Shown here: positions 55,122-63,622 of the stretch, one piece after another | Position numbering within the stretch: position 1 is the first letter of the stretch | Layout of the letters: each line of letters begins with the position of its first letter | Assembly: GCF_022568815.1 (NCBI RefSeq) | Contig: NZ_JAKZHX010000014.1 | Span: forward strand, 62,001-126,000 | Source: Undibacterium paludis | GTDB taxonomy: Bacteria; Pseudomonadota; Gammaproteobacteria; Burkholderiales; Burkholderiaceae_D | Length of the DNA stretch: 64,000 nucleotides | Reading direction: 5' to 3' | The notes under the pieces: model-generated | The model's input: the letters and a program-made list of their open reading frames with translations, nothing else | Told to the model about the DNA's origin: nothing | The model's database searches: none | Translations under genes and position numbers: made by a program

Positions 55122-55206
55122 TAGCTGTCGAGGCCAAGCTCGCTTACAATGTTGACTCCGTAATTCTTTTTGTTGATGGGATAGTAGTCCCTTCATGAGC
55201 TCGTGG

Positions 55207-55224
55207 TTGTCATTCGACTGACAA
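55207..55224. promoter_or_regulatory. CRP/FNR-type dyad upstream of the regulator gene
   Basis: TTGTCA-N6-TGACAA (core TGTCA-N6-TGACA) has the 16-18 bp geometry of CRP/FNR-family sites and ends 9 bp before the ATG of a CRP/FNR-family gene. Likely autoregulatory. Confidence 0.55.
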
Positions 55225-55233
55225 TCTCAATGA

Positions 55234-55956
55234 ATGAACCAATTTTCGGTGGTGCGTTGCACAAATATGACAAAAAAAACCGGCGACCCTAAAGAACGTT
55301 TTGCCAAGTCCATGTGGGCTGGCATGCTCTCACCGGAACATATGCAAAAGGTGGAAGACGAAGTCGTCGAGCGGCTCATTCCTGCCGGCGGTTTTGTCTG
55401 TCGCAAAGGGGATGCGGTAGAACACTGGATGGGGGTCATCGATGGCTTTCTGAAGATGAGCAGTATTTCCCCGGATGGCAAGACGGTGACTTTCAGTTGC
55501 ATGCTGGCAGGCGGCTGGTTTGGCGAGGGTTCGCTGCTCAAGACGGAGGCACGCCGCTATGATGTGGTGGCGTTGCGGGATACCCGTGTCGCTTATATGC
55601 CACGGACCACCTTTACTTACTTGCTCGATAACAGTATTCCCTTCAACCGCTTTCTCCTGCATCAGTTGAATGCCAGGTTGAGTTTCTTCATTTCCCTGGT
55701 TGAATACGACCGCATGCTGGACCCCGACACCCGCGTGGCCCGTTGCCTGGCTGCCATGTTCAATCCCTATCTGAATCCGGGCAGCAGCATGCAAATCCAG
55801 ATATCCCAGGAAGAAATCGGCTATATCTCCAGTGTGTCACGTCAGCGTGCCAATCAGGCTCTGCAATTGCTGGAAAAAAAGAAACTGCTCAGTGTTGATT
55901 ATGGTGGTATCACCATTCTTGACCTCGATGGTCTGCGCCGCTTTCCCGAAGAGTAA
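55234..55956 (+). CDS. CRP/FNR-family transcriptional regulator
   Basis: A 240-residue regulator. The cyclic-nucleotide-binding-like barrel covers about 40-130 (IPAGGFVCRKGDAVEHWMGV, GWFGEGSLLKTEARRYDVVA); the dimer helix follows, then the winged HTH (QISQEEIGYISSVSRQRANQ). The barrel lacks the FGELAL/RAA-type cAMP loop (here FGEGSLLKTEARRYD), so the effector is not obviously cAMP. Starts 55234 and 55267 are both possible. Most likely controls the divergent Liv/ligase cluster. Confidence 0.88.
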   Translation: MNQFSVVRCTNMTKKTGDPKERFAKSMWAGMLSPEHMQKVEDEVVERLIPAGGFVCRKGDAVEHWMGVIDGFLKMSSISPDGKTVTFSCMLAGGWFGEGSLLKTEARRYDVVALRDTRVAYMPRTTFTYLLDNSIPFNRFLLHQLNARLSFFISLVEYDRMLDPDTRVARCLAAMFNPYLNPGSSMQIQISQEEIGYISSVSRQRANQALQLLEKKKLLSVDYGGITILDLDGLRRFPEE

Positions 55957-55958
55957 AG

Positions 55959-56801
55959 ATGAAGAACCTCAACATCATCGGCGCAGGTAAAGTTGGCAAG
56001 GTATTGGCCAGACATTTCCAGCGCCGGCAGGTATTTTCCATACAGCAGGTCATGAATCGCAGCCTGACCAGCGCAGCGGCGGCAGTGCAGTGGATAGGGG
56101 CAGGGCAGGCGGCAGGGGCGGTCAGTGATTTGCGCTCTGCTGACGTCATCATGCTGACGGTAGGTGATGACCAGATTGCGGCCACCTGCCAGCAACTGGC
56201 GGATGCCGGTTTGCTGCATGCTGGCAGCAGCATCTTTCATTGCAGCGGCGCCAGGACTTCGGCTGAATTGCAGTCTGCAAGACAGTGTGGTGCAGCGGTG
56301 GCCAGCATACATCCTGTGCGCAGCTTTGCTGATATTGATGCCCTGGCCGGACAGTTTGGCGGCACTATCTGCAGTGTGGAAGGTGACGAGACGGCGCTGG
56401 CTACCCTGCTGCCAGCCTTGCAGGCCATCGGTGCACAGACAGTGACCATCAGTGCAGAGCATAAGCTGCTGTACCACGCCGGCTCTGTCTTTGCCAGTAA
56501 TTACCTGGTGACCCTGATGGAAACGGCGCTGCAGGCTTATCAGGCCGCCGGCATACCAGCCGAGATGGCCGGGCAGATGGCTGAACCGCTGGCCAGGCAA
56601 ACGCTGGAGAATGTGTTCAGGCTCGGTACGGCAGCAGCATTGACCGGGCCGATAGCGCGTGGCGATATGCAGACAGTCATTCGTCAGCAAAAAATCGTGG
56701 CCGACTGGGATGGTAATGCCGGTGACTTATACCAGGCGTTTACACCTTTAACTGTCGCGTTGGCGGCGCAAGCCAGACAGTTGCCTTACTCAGAAAAATA
56801 A
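55959..56801 (+). CDS. Rossmann-like and DUF2520-domain protein
   Basis: A 280-residue protein. The N-terminal NAD(P)-binding part is NLNIIGAGKVGKVLARHF and continues with SADVIMLTVGDDQIAATCQQ and FHCSGARTSAEL. The C-terminal DUF2520 helical domain begins about 155 (LLYHAGSVFASNYLVTLMET). Related to F420-dependent/ketopantoate-type reductases. It follows the regulator by 2 bp. Its 3' end overlaps the convergent GGDEF gene by 16 bp. Function unknown. Confidence 0.87.
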   Translation: MKNLNIIGAGKVGKVLARHFQRRQVFSIQQVMNRSLTSAAAAVQWIGAGQAAGAVSDLRSADVIMLTVGDDQIAATCQQLADAGLLHAGSSIFHCSGARTSAELQSARQCGAAVASIHPVRSFADIDALAGQFGGTICSVEGDETALATLLPALQAIGAQTVTISAEHKLLYHAGSVFASNYLVTLMETALQAYQAAGIPAEMAGQMAEPLARQTLENVFRLGTAAALTGPIARGDMQTVIRQQKIVADWDGNAGDLYQAFTPLTVALAAQARQLPYSEK

Positions 56802-58273
56802 ACGCTGTTACGACCATTTTCCTTGGCCTGGTAGAGCGCCAGGTCGGCTCGCTCAAACACGCTGACTTCACTTTCCTTGTCGCGGCATTCAGCAACGCCC
56901 ATGCTGACGGTAATCGACAGGCGGGTGCGGGTCAGGTCGGTGGTGCGCGAAAAATCATTGTTGGCGATGGTGTTGCGTAAATTCTCGGCAATGGAGGTGG
57001 CTTTTTCCAGGGTGCAGTTTTTCAGCAGGATCAGGAATTCTTCCCCGCCCCAGCGGCAGATAATGTCGCTTTCACGTAATGAACGTTTGGAAATCATGGC
57101 AATTTCTTTCAAGACATGATCACCAACCAGGTGCCCTTGTTTGTCATTGATCTTCTTGAAAAAATCGATATCCAGCAGGACTACGCACATGGGTTGACGT
57201 GAGCGTTCGCTATCGAGCAGTGCTTGCTGGAACACAAAATCAAAGGCCTGACGGTTCAGCAGGTTGGTCAGGGTATCGGTGGAGGCTGATTTTTCCAGGC
57301 GTTTTTGATAGCGGCGTACCGTCAGCAAAACAATGGTCAGCAAAACGACTGTGATCGCGGCGCTGACGCCCATATTCAGCAGGAAGACGTTTTGCAGGGG
57401 TTTGATTTCATTGCTGGTTTCCTGTTCCACCAGCAGATGCCAGCCCAATTCAGGAATGAAGCGCGCATTGACCAGCATGGTGTCATTGTCGTTTTTGTAT
57501 TCCAGGTGCAGGGATTCACTCTTGCGGTTGGTCAGGATTTGCCCCGCCAGATTGCTGATGCCCGGCATATTGCTGAGGTTGTTGCGTATCTTTTTCATAT
57601 TATTGCCAGCCAGGGCGATATTGCCTTTCTGGTCGACAAAAAAGATATTCCTGTGAAAACGGCTCTGATAGCTGTCTATCAGGTTCTTCATGGTATCGAG
57701 TGTCAGACCTATGCCAGTGACGCCGATGAACTTGCCGCTGTAGTCAACGATACGGTAATTGATGAAAATGGTCATGGTATCGCGATTGGCCATGTCGGCA
57801 TCGACATTGGTTTCGTAATCGCTTTTCATACTGCGTACACGGAAGAACCAGGCATCCCTGGCTTCATTTTCATTGATGGTTTTTAACACGCCATCAGCAT
57901 GGTAGTAATTGTGGCTTTGTTCCGAGACCAGGAAGCTCGACATTGCATGGTTCTTGGTCTTGATTTCTTTCAGGTACTTGATGACCTGGTCTTTGTCTTC
58001 TTCGCCATTGATGATCCAGTCGCGCAAGAAAGTGTCATGCGCCATCTGGGAAGAGACAAAAACCGGGCGCAGCATGTCTTTCTGGATTTCGGAATAAACG
58101 TTGTCGCCGGTGATAGGCAGGGTCTGCTCAGAAATACCTTGTTGTATCGCATCACGTGAAACCACGAACGAGGCCAGCGTTGTGGAGACAAAACCGGTTA
58201 TCAGCAGCAGTGATATCCAGATCAGCAGACCGTATTTTTTTAACATTTTTTGCATGAATGATAGACGGGGCAT
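56786..58273 (-). CDS. Diguanylate cyclase with periplasmic cache domain
   Basis: A 495-residue sensor. TM1 is near 14-38 (YGLLIWISLLLITGFVSTTL); a dCache-type periplasmic domain follows (FINYRIVDYSGKFIGVTGIG, NIFFVDQKGNIALAG); TM2 is near 315-335. The GGDEF domain has TDTLTNLLNRQAFDFVF, the active-site variant GGEEF and an I-site RESD five residues before it. It should be active and feedback-inhibited. ATG 58273 is used; 58255 is an alternative, neither with a good ribosome site. Confidence 0.92.
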   Translation of the reverse strand: MPRLSFMQKMLKKYGLLIWISLLLITGFVSTTLASFVVSRDAIQQGISEQTLPITGDNVYSEIQKDMLRPVFVSSQMAHDTFLRDWIINGEEDKDQVIKYLKEIKTKNHAMSSFLVSEQSHNYYHADGVLKTINENEARDAWFFRVRSMKSDYETNVDADMANRDTMTIFINYRIVDYSGKFIGVTGIGLTLDTMKNLIDSYQSRFHRNIFFVDQKGNIALAGNNMKKIRNNLSNMPGISNLAGQILTNRKSESLHLEYKNDNDTMLVNARFIPELGWHLLVEQETSNEIKPLQNVFLLNMGVSAAITVVLLTIVLLTVRRYQKRLEKSASTDTLTNLLNRQAFDFVFQQALLDSERSRQPMCVVLLDIDFFKKINDKQGHLVGDHVLKEIAMISKRSLRESDIICRWGGEEFLILLKNCTLEKATSIAENLRNTIANNDFSRTTDLTRTRLSITVSMGVAECRDKESEVSVFERADLALYQAKENGRNSVYFSE

Positions 58274-58471
58274 GAGCGTGAGGTTTGCCGCAAGATAATA
58301 CTATAAACCCATACCATTTCCGGTCATTTTAGAGGCAAACAAATGCTAAACAGCATGACCGCGGGGTATGTTCGCCAGAAATTGTTGACATCGGACGGTG
58401 TTTTGATCAGTGCCCGGAGGAGGGGAGATGGGCAACTGCCTGGTAGCCAGCAGGCTGGCAGAGACGTAAAA

Positions 58472-58500
58472 AATGCCGCCAGTGCACTACAGGCGGCATT
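58472..58500 (-). terminator. Terminator of the glycine-zipper gene
   Basis: AATGCCGCC (58472-58480) pairs with GGCGGCATT (58492-58500); on the minus strand the stem runs into TTTTTT. It follows the stop at 58532. The rest of 58274-58471 holds nothing clear. Confidence 0.85.
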
Positions 58501-58531
58501 CAGAAGGTTTGACGGGCTACCGGGTTATCAA

Positions 58532-59080
58532 TCAGGGGCGTGGTGTCAGTGATACATGAACACGCATGCGTGAACCCGGATCGTAGGGCAAGACAGAGGT
58601 GTAAGTACGGTTATTGTACTCATAGGTGACGGCATAGCCATTGTTGCGTGTTTCCCAGCTATCGATATTGCGACACTGGCGCACAGGACGGCGTTCATAT
58701 TCTGGCTGATTATTATAATTGTTGCCGTTGTTGCCATTATCTACACGGTCACCAACCAGAGCGCCAGTGATGGCGCCGGCGGCTGTTGCGGCGAGCCGGC
58801 CATTGCCACCGCCTACCTGGCTACCGAGCAGACCACCGGCGATACCACCGATGACTGCGCCGCCGTTGCTACGTTCAGCCTGCTGACGTGGGTAGCTGCG
58901 CTGGGTAGTTTCATATTCGGTACGGCATTCCTGGCGGGGTACATTGACTTGTTCGACTTGCGGTGTGACCCTGATCACGCGGGCATAATCATCAAAGTCG
59001 GCAGCATGGGCAGCAGGAAGAGCGGCAGCAATTGCCAGCACAGATGCTGCCTTGGAAAATGTTGAGAATGAAAATTTCAT
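58532..59080 (-). CDS. Exported glycine-zipper 2TM-domain protein
   Basis: A 182-residue protein resembling the rickettsial 17-kDa surface antigen group. Signal peptide KFSFSTFSKAASVLAIAAAL ends near AHA. The glycine zipper GGAVIGGIAGGLLGSQVGGG, then AATAAGAITGALVGDRV, is followed by an Asn-rich spacer (NGNNGNNYNN) and the conserved C-terminal SWETRNNGYAVTYEYNNRTY. ATG 59080 has AAGAGG upstream. Probably outer-membrane associated. Confidence 0.92.
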   Translation of the reverse strand: MKFSFSTFSKAASVLAIAAALPAAHAADFDDYARVIRVTPQVEQVNVPRQECRTEYETTQRSYPRQQAERSNGGAVIGGIAGGLLGSQVGGGNGRLAATAAGAITGALVGDRVDNGNNGNNYNNQPEYERRPVRQCRNIDSWETRNNGYAVTYEYNNRTYTSVLPYDPGSRMRVHVSLTPRP

Positions 59081-59371
59081 TTTTTTACCTCTTTCGATAT
59101 GGATCATTTGATAAATATCTCCCTGGCCCTTCATAGCGCTTGTTGCCTTATTTTATTGAAATGAAGCAACAACTGAGCAGCTGGGTTTAGCCTATTTCTG
59201 CATGTTTCCTGTGATAGTCTGTATATAACGTCTGGGCTGGTAAAAAAGAAGACATAAAAGTGTAAGTGTCTGTTTCAATGTACTTTTGGTATTGTATTCT
59301 TGTACTTTACATCATTGGCCTCATCTATGTAGCTCGCGTTTCCATCATCTACCCCCTCTACTGGAGAATTT

Positions 59372-59761
59372 ATGCATTTGCAATGGACATCCTGGTTAAC
59401 GCTTGCGGTACTCTGCATGTATGTCTGGAATGTGATGACAGTGGGGCGGCTACGCATGAAGCTGGGGGTCAAGGCACCATCCATGGATGGTCCGCCTGAG
59501 TTCTTGCGCGCAGTGCGGGTGCAGACCAATACAGTAGAGCAGATGGTTTTTTTCTTTCCGGCACTGTGGATGTGTGCGATGTGGGCTAATGACGTGCTGG
59601 CAGCATCACTGGGGGTAGTGTGGCTGCTGGGGCGTGTCATGTATGCGCTGGCCTATCTGCAAGAGGCTGGCAAGCGCTCCATGGGTTTCCTGATTTCCAG
59701 CCTGGCTGCGGTTGCCTTGTCTCTGGGGACAGTGGCAGGTTTGACAGGAGTGCTGAAATGA
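59372..59761 (+). CDS. MAPEG-family membrane protein
   Basis: A 129-residue four-helix membrane protein of the MAPEG family (glutathione-linked eicosanoid/thiol metabolism in eukaryotes): LTLAVLCMYVWNVMTVGRLR, VRVQTNTVEQMVFFFPALWM and VVWLLGRVMYALAYLQEAGK. The polar RVQTNTVEQ and RxxYAxAY segments match the glutathione-binding face. GGAG precedes ATG 59372. The 59081-59371 gap shows nothing recognisable. Overlaps the next gene by ATGA. Confidence 0.9.
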   Translation: MHLQWTSWLTLAVLCMYVWNVMTVGRLRMKLGVKAPSMDGPPEFLRAVRVQTNTVEQMVFFFPALWMCAMWANDVLAASLGVVWLLGRVMYALAYLQEAGKRSMGFLISSLAAVALSLGTVAGLTGVLK

Positions 59762-60783
59762 AAACCAAATCTTTCACTGCTCCAGCCTTGTCACCTTCGG
59801 TATATGCCTCTTATATCCTGATGGGTATCGCCTTACTGTTGGTATTGAAGGCCGGCCTGCTGGTGGCCCTGTTTTCCGGTTTGCTGGTGTTTTCCATCAT
59901 TCATGTCATGGCGCCAGCCATTGCCCTGCGCTTCAGGCATAAGCAGCCACGCATGATAGCGGTGGCTTTTTTGTCATTTATCCTGATTCTGGGCATCGTC
60001 CTGAGCGGCTGGGCCATCCATGCCTTCTTGCGCAGCGACGCCGGTAACCTGCACAGTCTGCTGCAGAAGCTGGCCGACATTATTGAAGCCTCACGCGGGC
60101 AATTGCCTGAGTGGGTAAGTACTAACTTGCCTGAGGACGTTGCCGCCTTGCGGGAGATGATGACACACTGGCTGCGTGAGCATGCCGGTGAGGCAAAGCA
60201 GATCGTGCCAGAAGCCGGTCACCTGATCGTGCATCTGTTGCTGGGCATGATCATAGGCAGCATGATCGCACTGCGTGACGCCAGTGGCGACAGTAACCAC
60301 AAACCTTTTGCGGCGGCCCTGCAGCAAAGGATCAGCAATCTTGGCCAGATATTCCACAAGATCGTGTTTGCCCAGGTGCAGATATCCCTGATCAATACAG
60401 TGTTTTCAGCCATTTACCTGGCAGCCATCCTGCCCATGGCAGGTATCCACCTGCCGCTGACCAAGACCATGATAGCGATTACCTTCCTGGCCGGCCTGAT
60501 ACCGGTGGCTGGCAATATTATTTCAAATACCGTGATTGTTATTGTGGCATTGTCGAATTCGTTGAATGTGGCGATTGCATCCCTGGTATTCATGATAGTC
60601 ATTCACAAGGCAGAATATTTCCTGAATGCGCGCATCATCGGTGCGCAGGTAAACGCCCGTGCCTGGGAATTGCTGACGGCCATCCTGGTGATGGAAACCC
60701 TGTTTGGCGTGCCCGGTGTGGTGGCAGCACCGGTGTTTTATGCCTATATCAAGAAAGAATTGAATGACCGTGGTCTGGTGTAG
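59758..60783 (+). CDS. AI-2E family transporter (YhhT/PerM-like)
   Basis: A 341-residue polytopic protein with about eight hydrophobic segments: SYILMGIALLLVLKAGLLVA, MIAVAFLSFILILGIVLSGW, LLLGMIIGSMIALRDA, and LAGLIPVAGNIISNTVIVI with the conserved IPxxGxxI motif. The family exports diverse small molecules; the AI-2 name is historical. ATG 59758 overlaps the MAPEG stop (59758-59761). Confidence 0.88.
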   Translation: MKTKSFTAPALSPSVYASYILMGIALLLVLKAGLLVALFSGLLVFSIIHVMAPAIALRFRHKQPRMIAVAFLSFILILGIVLSGWAIHAFLRSDAGNLHSLLQKLADIIEASRGQLPEWVSTNLPEDVAALREMMTHWLREHAGEAKQIVPEAGHLIVHLLLGMIIGSMIALRDASGDSNHKPFAAALQQRISNLGQIFHKIVFAQVQISLINTVFSAIYLAAILPMAGIHLPLTKTMIAITFLAGLIPVAGNIISNTVIVIVALSNSLNVAIASLVFMIVIHKAEYFLNARIIGAQVNARAWELLTAILVMETLFGVPGVVAAPVFYAYIKKELNDRGLV

Positions 60784-60833
60784 CGCCCTGGTCTGGCAAG
60801 CAAAAAAATTGTTGATTGAACCATTGAGGGAAA

Positions 60834-61145
60834 ATGATGATACTCGAAGTTGCCGATATAAGAATACAGCCGGGCAAACAGGCAGAATTTGACGAAGCCA
60901 TACAACGCGGCCTCAACGAAGTGATATGTCACGCTCGCGGTTTTCGTGGCTTCAAAGTCAATAAGGGCATAGAGTCTCCGGAGCGCTATTTGCTGATGAT
61001 CTATTGGGAGACCTTGGAAAATCATACGATAGATTTCCGCGAGTCACCGGCCTTTATACAATGGCGCGCCATTGTCGGGCCTTATTTTGCCGCTGCGCCG
61101 GTCGTTGAGCATTTTGACTTGTTAAGCCAATCACAAGGCAAGTAA
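60834..61145 (+). CDS. Antibiotic biosynthesis monooxygenase (ABM)-domain protein
   Basis: A 103-residue ABM-fold protein: LEVADIRIQPGKQAEFDEAI, GFRGFKVNKGIESPERYLLM and IYWETLENHTIDFRESPAFI. GAGGG lies just before two adjacent in-frame ATGs (60834, 60837). Different in sequence from the ABM protein at 36.8 kb. Activity unknown. Confidence 0.88.
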   Translation: MMILEVADIRIQPGKQAEFDEAIQRGLNEVICHARGFRGFKVNKGIESPERYLLMIYWETLENHTIDFRESPAFIQWRAIVGPYFAAAPVVEHFDLLSQSQGK

Positions 61146-61285
61146 TCCTGATTTTTTTGTCGTGCCTGGTATAAATCCGACTTGATTCCCGGCGTTTCAT
61201 CCCAAGCTTAACAAGTCATGATTTGCCTTGTGCGCTGAGGTCGGCGTTATTTTTTGGCAAACGCTTGCTCTTCAAAAAGGTCATT

Positions 61286-62584
61286 ATGGTCCCGCATCTT
61301 GTCACTGCCCTCAACGGCCCCCTGCTCGATCTTGAAAAAAAGATACTTGAAGCGACACCAGCGATAGAGCGCTGGTTCCGCCTTGAGTGGCAGGAACATA
61401 CCCCGCCATTTTATTGTTCGGTCGATTTGCGCAATGCCGGTTTCAAGCTGGCACCAGTGGACACCAATTTATTCCCGGGCGGTTTTAATAATCTGGCATC
61501 AGAAATGCTGCCGCTGGCAGTACAGGCAGCTATGGCGGCGATAGAAAAATATTGTCCCGACGCGAAAAACCTGCTGGTGATACCCGAGAGCCATACCCGC
61601 AATGTGTTTTATTTGCAAAACATTGCGCGCATGATGCAAATTTTCCGTCAGACTGGCCTGAACGTGCGCCTTGGGTCCTTGTCTGCCGATATCACCGAGC
61701 CGACGCCGATTGACTTGCCCGATGGCAATCAACTGGTGCTGGAACCGCTGGAGCGTTCGGCCAATGGTCGTCGCCTGGGCCTGAAGAATTTCGACCCCTG
61801 TACCATCCTGCTCAACAATGATCTGTCGGCAGGCATACCCGCCATTCTGGAAGACCTCAACGAGCAGACCCTGCTGCCGCCTTTGCATGCAGGCTGGGCC
61901 TTGCGTCGCAAGAGCAATCATTTTTCTGCCTATGATGAAGTGGTGAAAAAATTTGCCAAGATGGTTGATATTGACCCCTGGATGCTCAACCCCTATTTTG
62001 CCAAATGCAAGGACGTGAATTTCCACGACCGCACTGGTGAAGATGCGCTTGTGGCAACGGTGGACACCATACTCGCCAAGATACGCAAAAAGTACAAGGA
62101 ATACGGCATCAAGGAAAAACCCTTCGTCATCGTCAAGGCTGATGCCGGTACTTATGGCATGGGCATCATGACCGTGCACGATTCCAGCGAGGTGCGTGAC
62201 CTTAATCGCAAGCAGCGTAACAAGATGTCGGTGGTCAAGGACGGCATGGAAGTGCGTGACGTGATCGTGCAGGAAGGTGTCTACACTTTTGAGCAAATCA
62301 GCGAATCGGTGGCTGAGCCGGTGGTGTACATGATAGACCGCTATGTCGTCGGTGGTTTTTATCGCGTGCACGAAGACCGTGGTGTTGATGAAAACCTCAA
62401 TGCACCGGGCATGCACTTTGTGCCGCTGGCATTTGCGCAGCAACATGCCGTGCCGGATATGAAGGCAAAACCGGGCACCGCTGCACCAAATCGTTTTTAC
62501 ATGTATGGTGTCGTTGCACGCCTGGCTTTGCTGGCGGCCTCACTGGAATTGGAAAAGACCGATCCCAACCCCGAGATTTATTGA
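61286..62584 (+). CDS. gshA: Glutamate-cysteine ligase, proteobacterial TIGR02049 type
   Basis: A 432-residue ligase of the Acidithiobacillus/Burkholderia-type family, unrelated in sequence to E. coli GshA. Marks: VDLRNAGFKLAPVDTNLFPG, VIPESHTRNVFYLQN, KADAGTYGMGIMTVHD and YMIDRYVVGGFYRVHEDRGV. ATG 61286 has AAAAAGG five bases upstream. Followed 30 bp later by gshB, forming the usual beta-proteobacterial glutathione pair. Confidence 0.94.
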   Translation: MVPHLVTALNGPLLDLEKKILEATPAIERWFRLEWQEHTPPFYCSVDLRNAGFKLAPVDTNLFPGGFNNLASEMLPLAVQAAMAAIEKYCPDAKNLLVIPESHTRNVFYLQNIARMMQIFRQTGLNVRLGSLSADITEPTPIDLPDGNQLVLEPLERSANGRRLGLKNFDPCTILLNNDLSAGIPAILEDLNEQTLLPPLHAGWALRRKSNHFSAYDEVVKKFAKMVDIDPWMLNPYFAKCKDVNFHDRTGEDALVATVDTILAKIRKKYKEYGIKEKPFVIVKADAGTYGMGIMTVHDSSEVRDLNRKQRNKMSVVKDGMEVRDVIVQEGVYTFEQISESVAEPVVYMIDRYVVGGFYRVHEDRGVDENLNAPGMHFVPLAFAQQHAVPDMKAKPGTAAPNRFYMYGVVARLALLAASLELEKTDPNPEIY

Positions 62585-62614
62585 CCCCTTTTGACAAGAA
62601 TGTCGATTAACGCC

Positions 62615-63562
62615 ATGAAAATCGCTTTTCTGACTGACCCGCTATCACAATTCAAGACGTATAAAGATTCCACCTATGCCATGATGGTGGAGGCCGACAA
62701 ACGTGGTTATGCCATCCATTTTTTCGGCCCGGAGGATATGGCGCTGGAAAATGGTAAGGTCATCGCCAATATCCGCCGCATCAGGCTGACCGGTGACAGC
62801 AAGGACTGGTACCGCCTTGATGAACCTGTTGCATTGCCGCTCAGTGATTTTGACGCCATTGTGCAGCGTAAGGACCCACCCTTTGATATGGAATATATCT
62901 ATGGGACTTACCTGCTTGAATTGGCAGAGAAGCAAGGTGCACGGGTATTCAACAAACCATCGGCGATACGTGACCATAATGAAAAACTCAGCATAGCCGA
63001 GTTCAGCCAGTTCACTGCACCGACTTTGGTCGCCCGTGATGAACAGCGTATCCGTGCCTTCCACAAAGAGCACCATGACATCATCCTCAAGCCGCTTGAC
63101 GGCATGGGCGGTACCGGTATTTTCCGTATCGGCACCGACGGCATGAATCTTGGTTCAGTCATAGAAACACTGACCGTCAATGGCAGCCGTACCATCATGG
63201 TGCAAAGATATATACCGGAAATCGTCCATGGTGATAAGCGCATCCTGCTGATAGGCGGTAAAGTTGTTCCTTTCTGCCTGGCACGCATCCCTCAAAATGG
63301 CGAGGTCAGGGGTAACCTGGCAGCAGGCGGCCTGGGTGTAGCGCAGGAATTGTCGGCAACCGACCTTGAGATTGCACAGACTTTGGCGCCACAGCTTTAT
63401 CAAAGAGGCTTGTTGCTGGTAGGATTAGATGTCATCGGTTCCAATTTGACAGAAGTGAATGTGACCAGCCCTACCTGCTTCCAGGAGATTACTCAGCAAA
63501 AAGGCTTCAATGTTGCCGGCATGTTTATTGACGCGCTGGAAGCAGCACTGGCACCGAAGTAA
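62615..63562 (+). CDS. gshB: Glutathione synthetase
   Basis: A 315-residue ATP-grasp enzyme adding glycine to gamma-glutamylcysteine: MKIAFLTDPLSQFKTYKDST, RKDPPFDMEYIYGTYLLELA, ILKPLDGMGGTGIFRIGTDG (ATP loop), MVQRYIPEIVHGDKRILLIG and VTSPTCFQEI. The family begins at ATG 62615; ATG 62600 is also in frame, both with weak ribosome sites. Partner of the TIGR02049-type gshA. Confidence 0.96.
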   Translation: MKIAFLTDPLSQFKTYKDSTYAMMVEADKRGYAIHFFGPEDMALENGKVIANIRRIRLTGDSKDWYRLDEPVALPLSDFDAIVQRKDPPFDMEYIYGTYLLELAEKQGARVFNKPSAIRDHNEKLSIAEFSQFTAPTLVARDEQRIRAFHKEHHDIILKPLDGMGGTGIFRIGTDGMNLGSVIETLTVNGSRTIMVQRYIPEIVHGDKRILLIGGKVVPFCLARIPQNGEVRGNLAAGGLGVAQELSATDLEIAQTLAPQLYQRGLLLVGLDVIGSNLTEVNVTSPTCFQEITQQKGFNVAGMFIDALEAALAPK

Positions 63563-63622
63563 AAATGAAATAAAAATGGTGGTGAGCACGAGGCTCGTCC
63601 ACACCGAGAGAGTCAGATAGCA

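Noticed and set aside
61499..62446. Minus-strand open frame (315 codons) opposite the second gshA
   Set aside because: His-rich, composition-driven shadow of a well-conserved gene.
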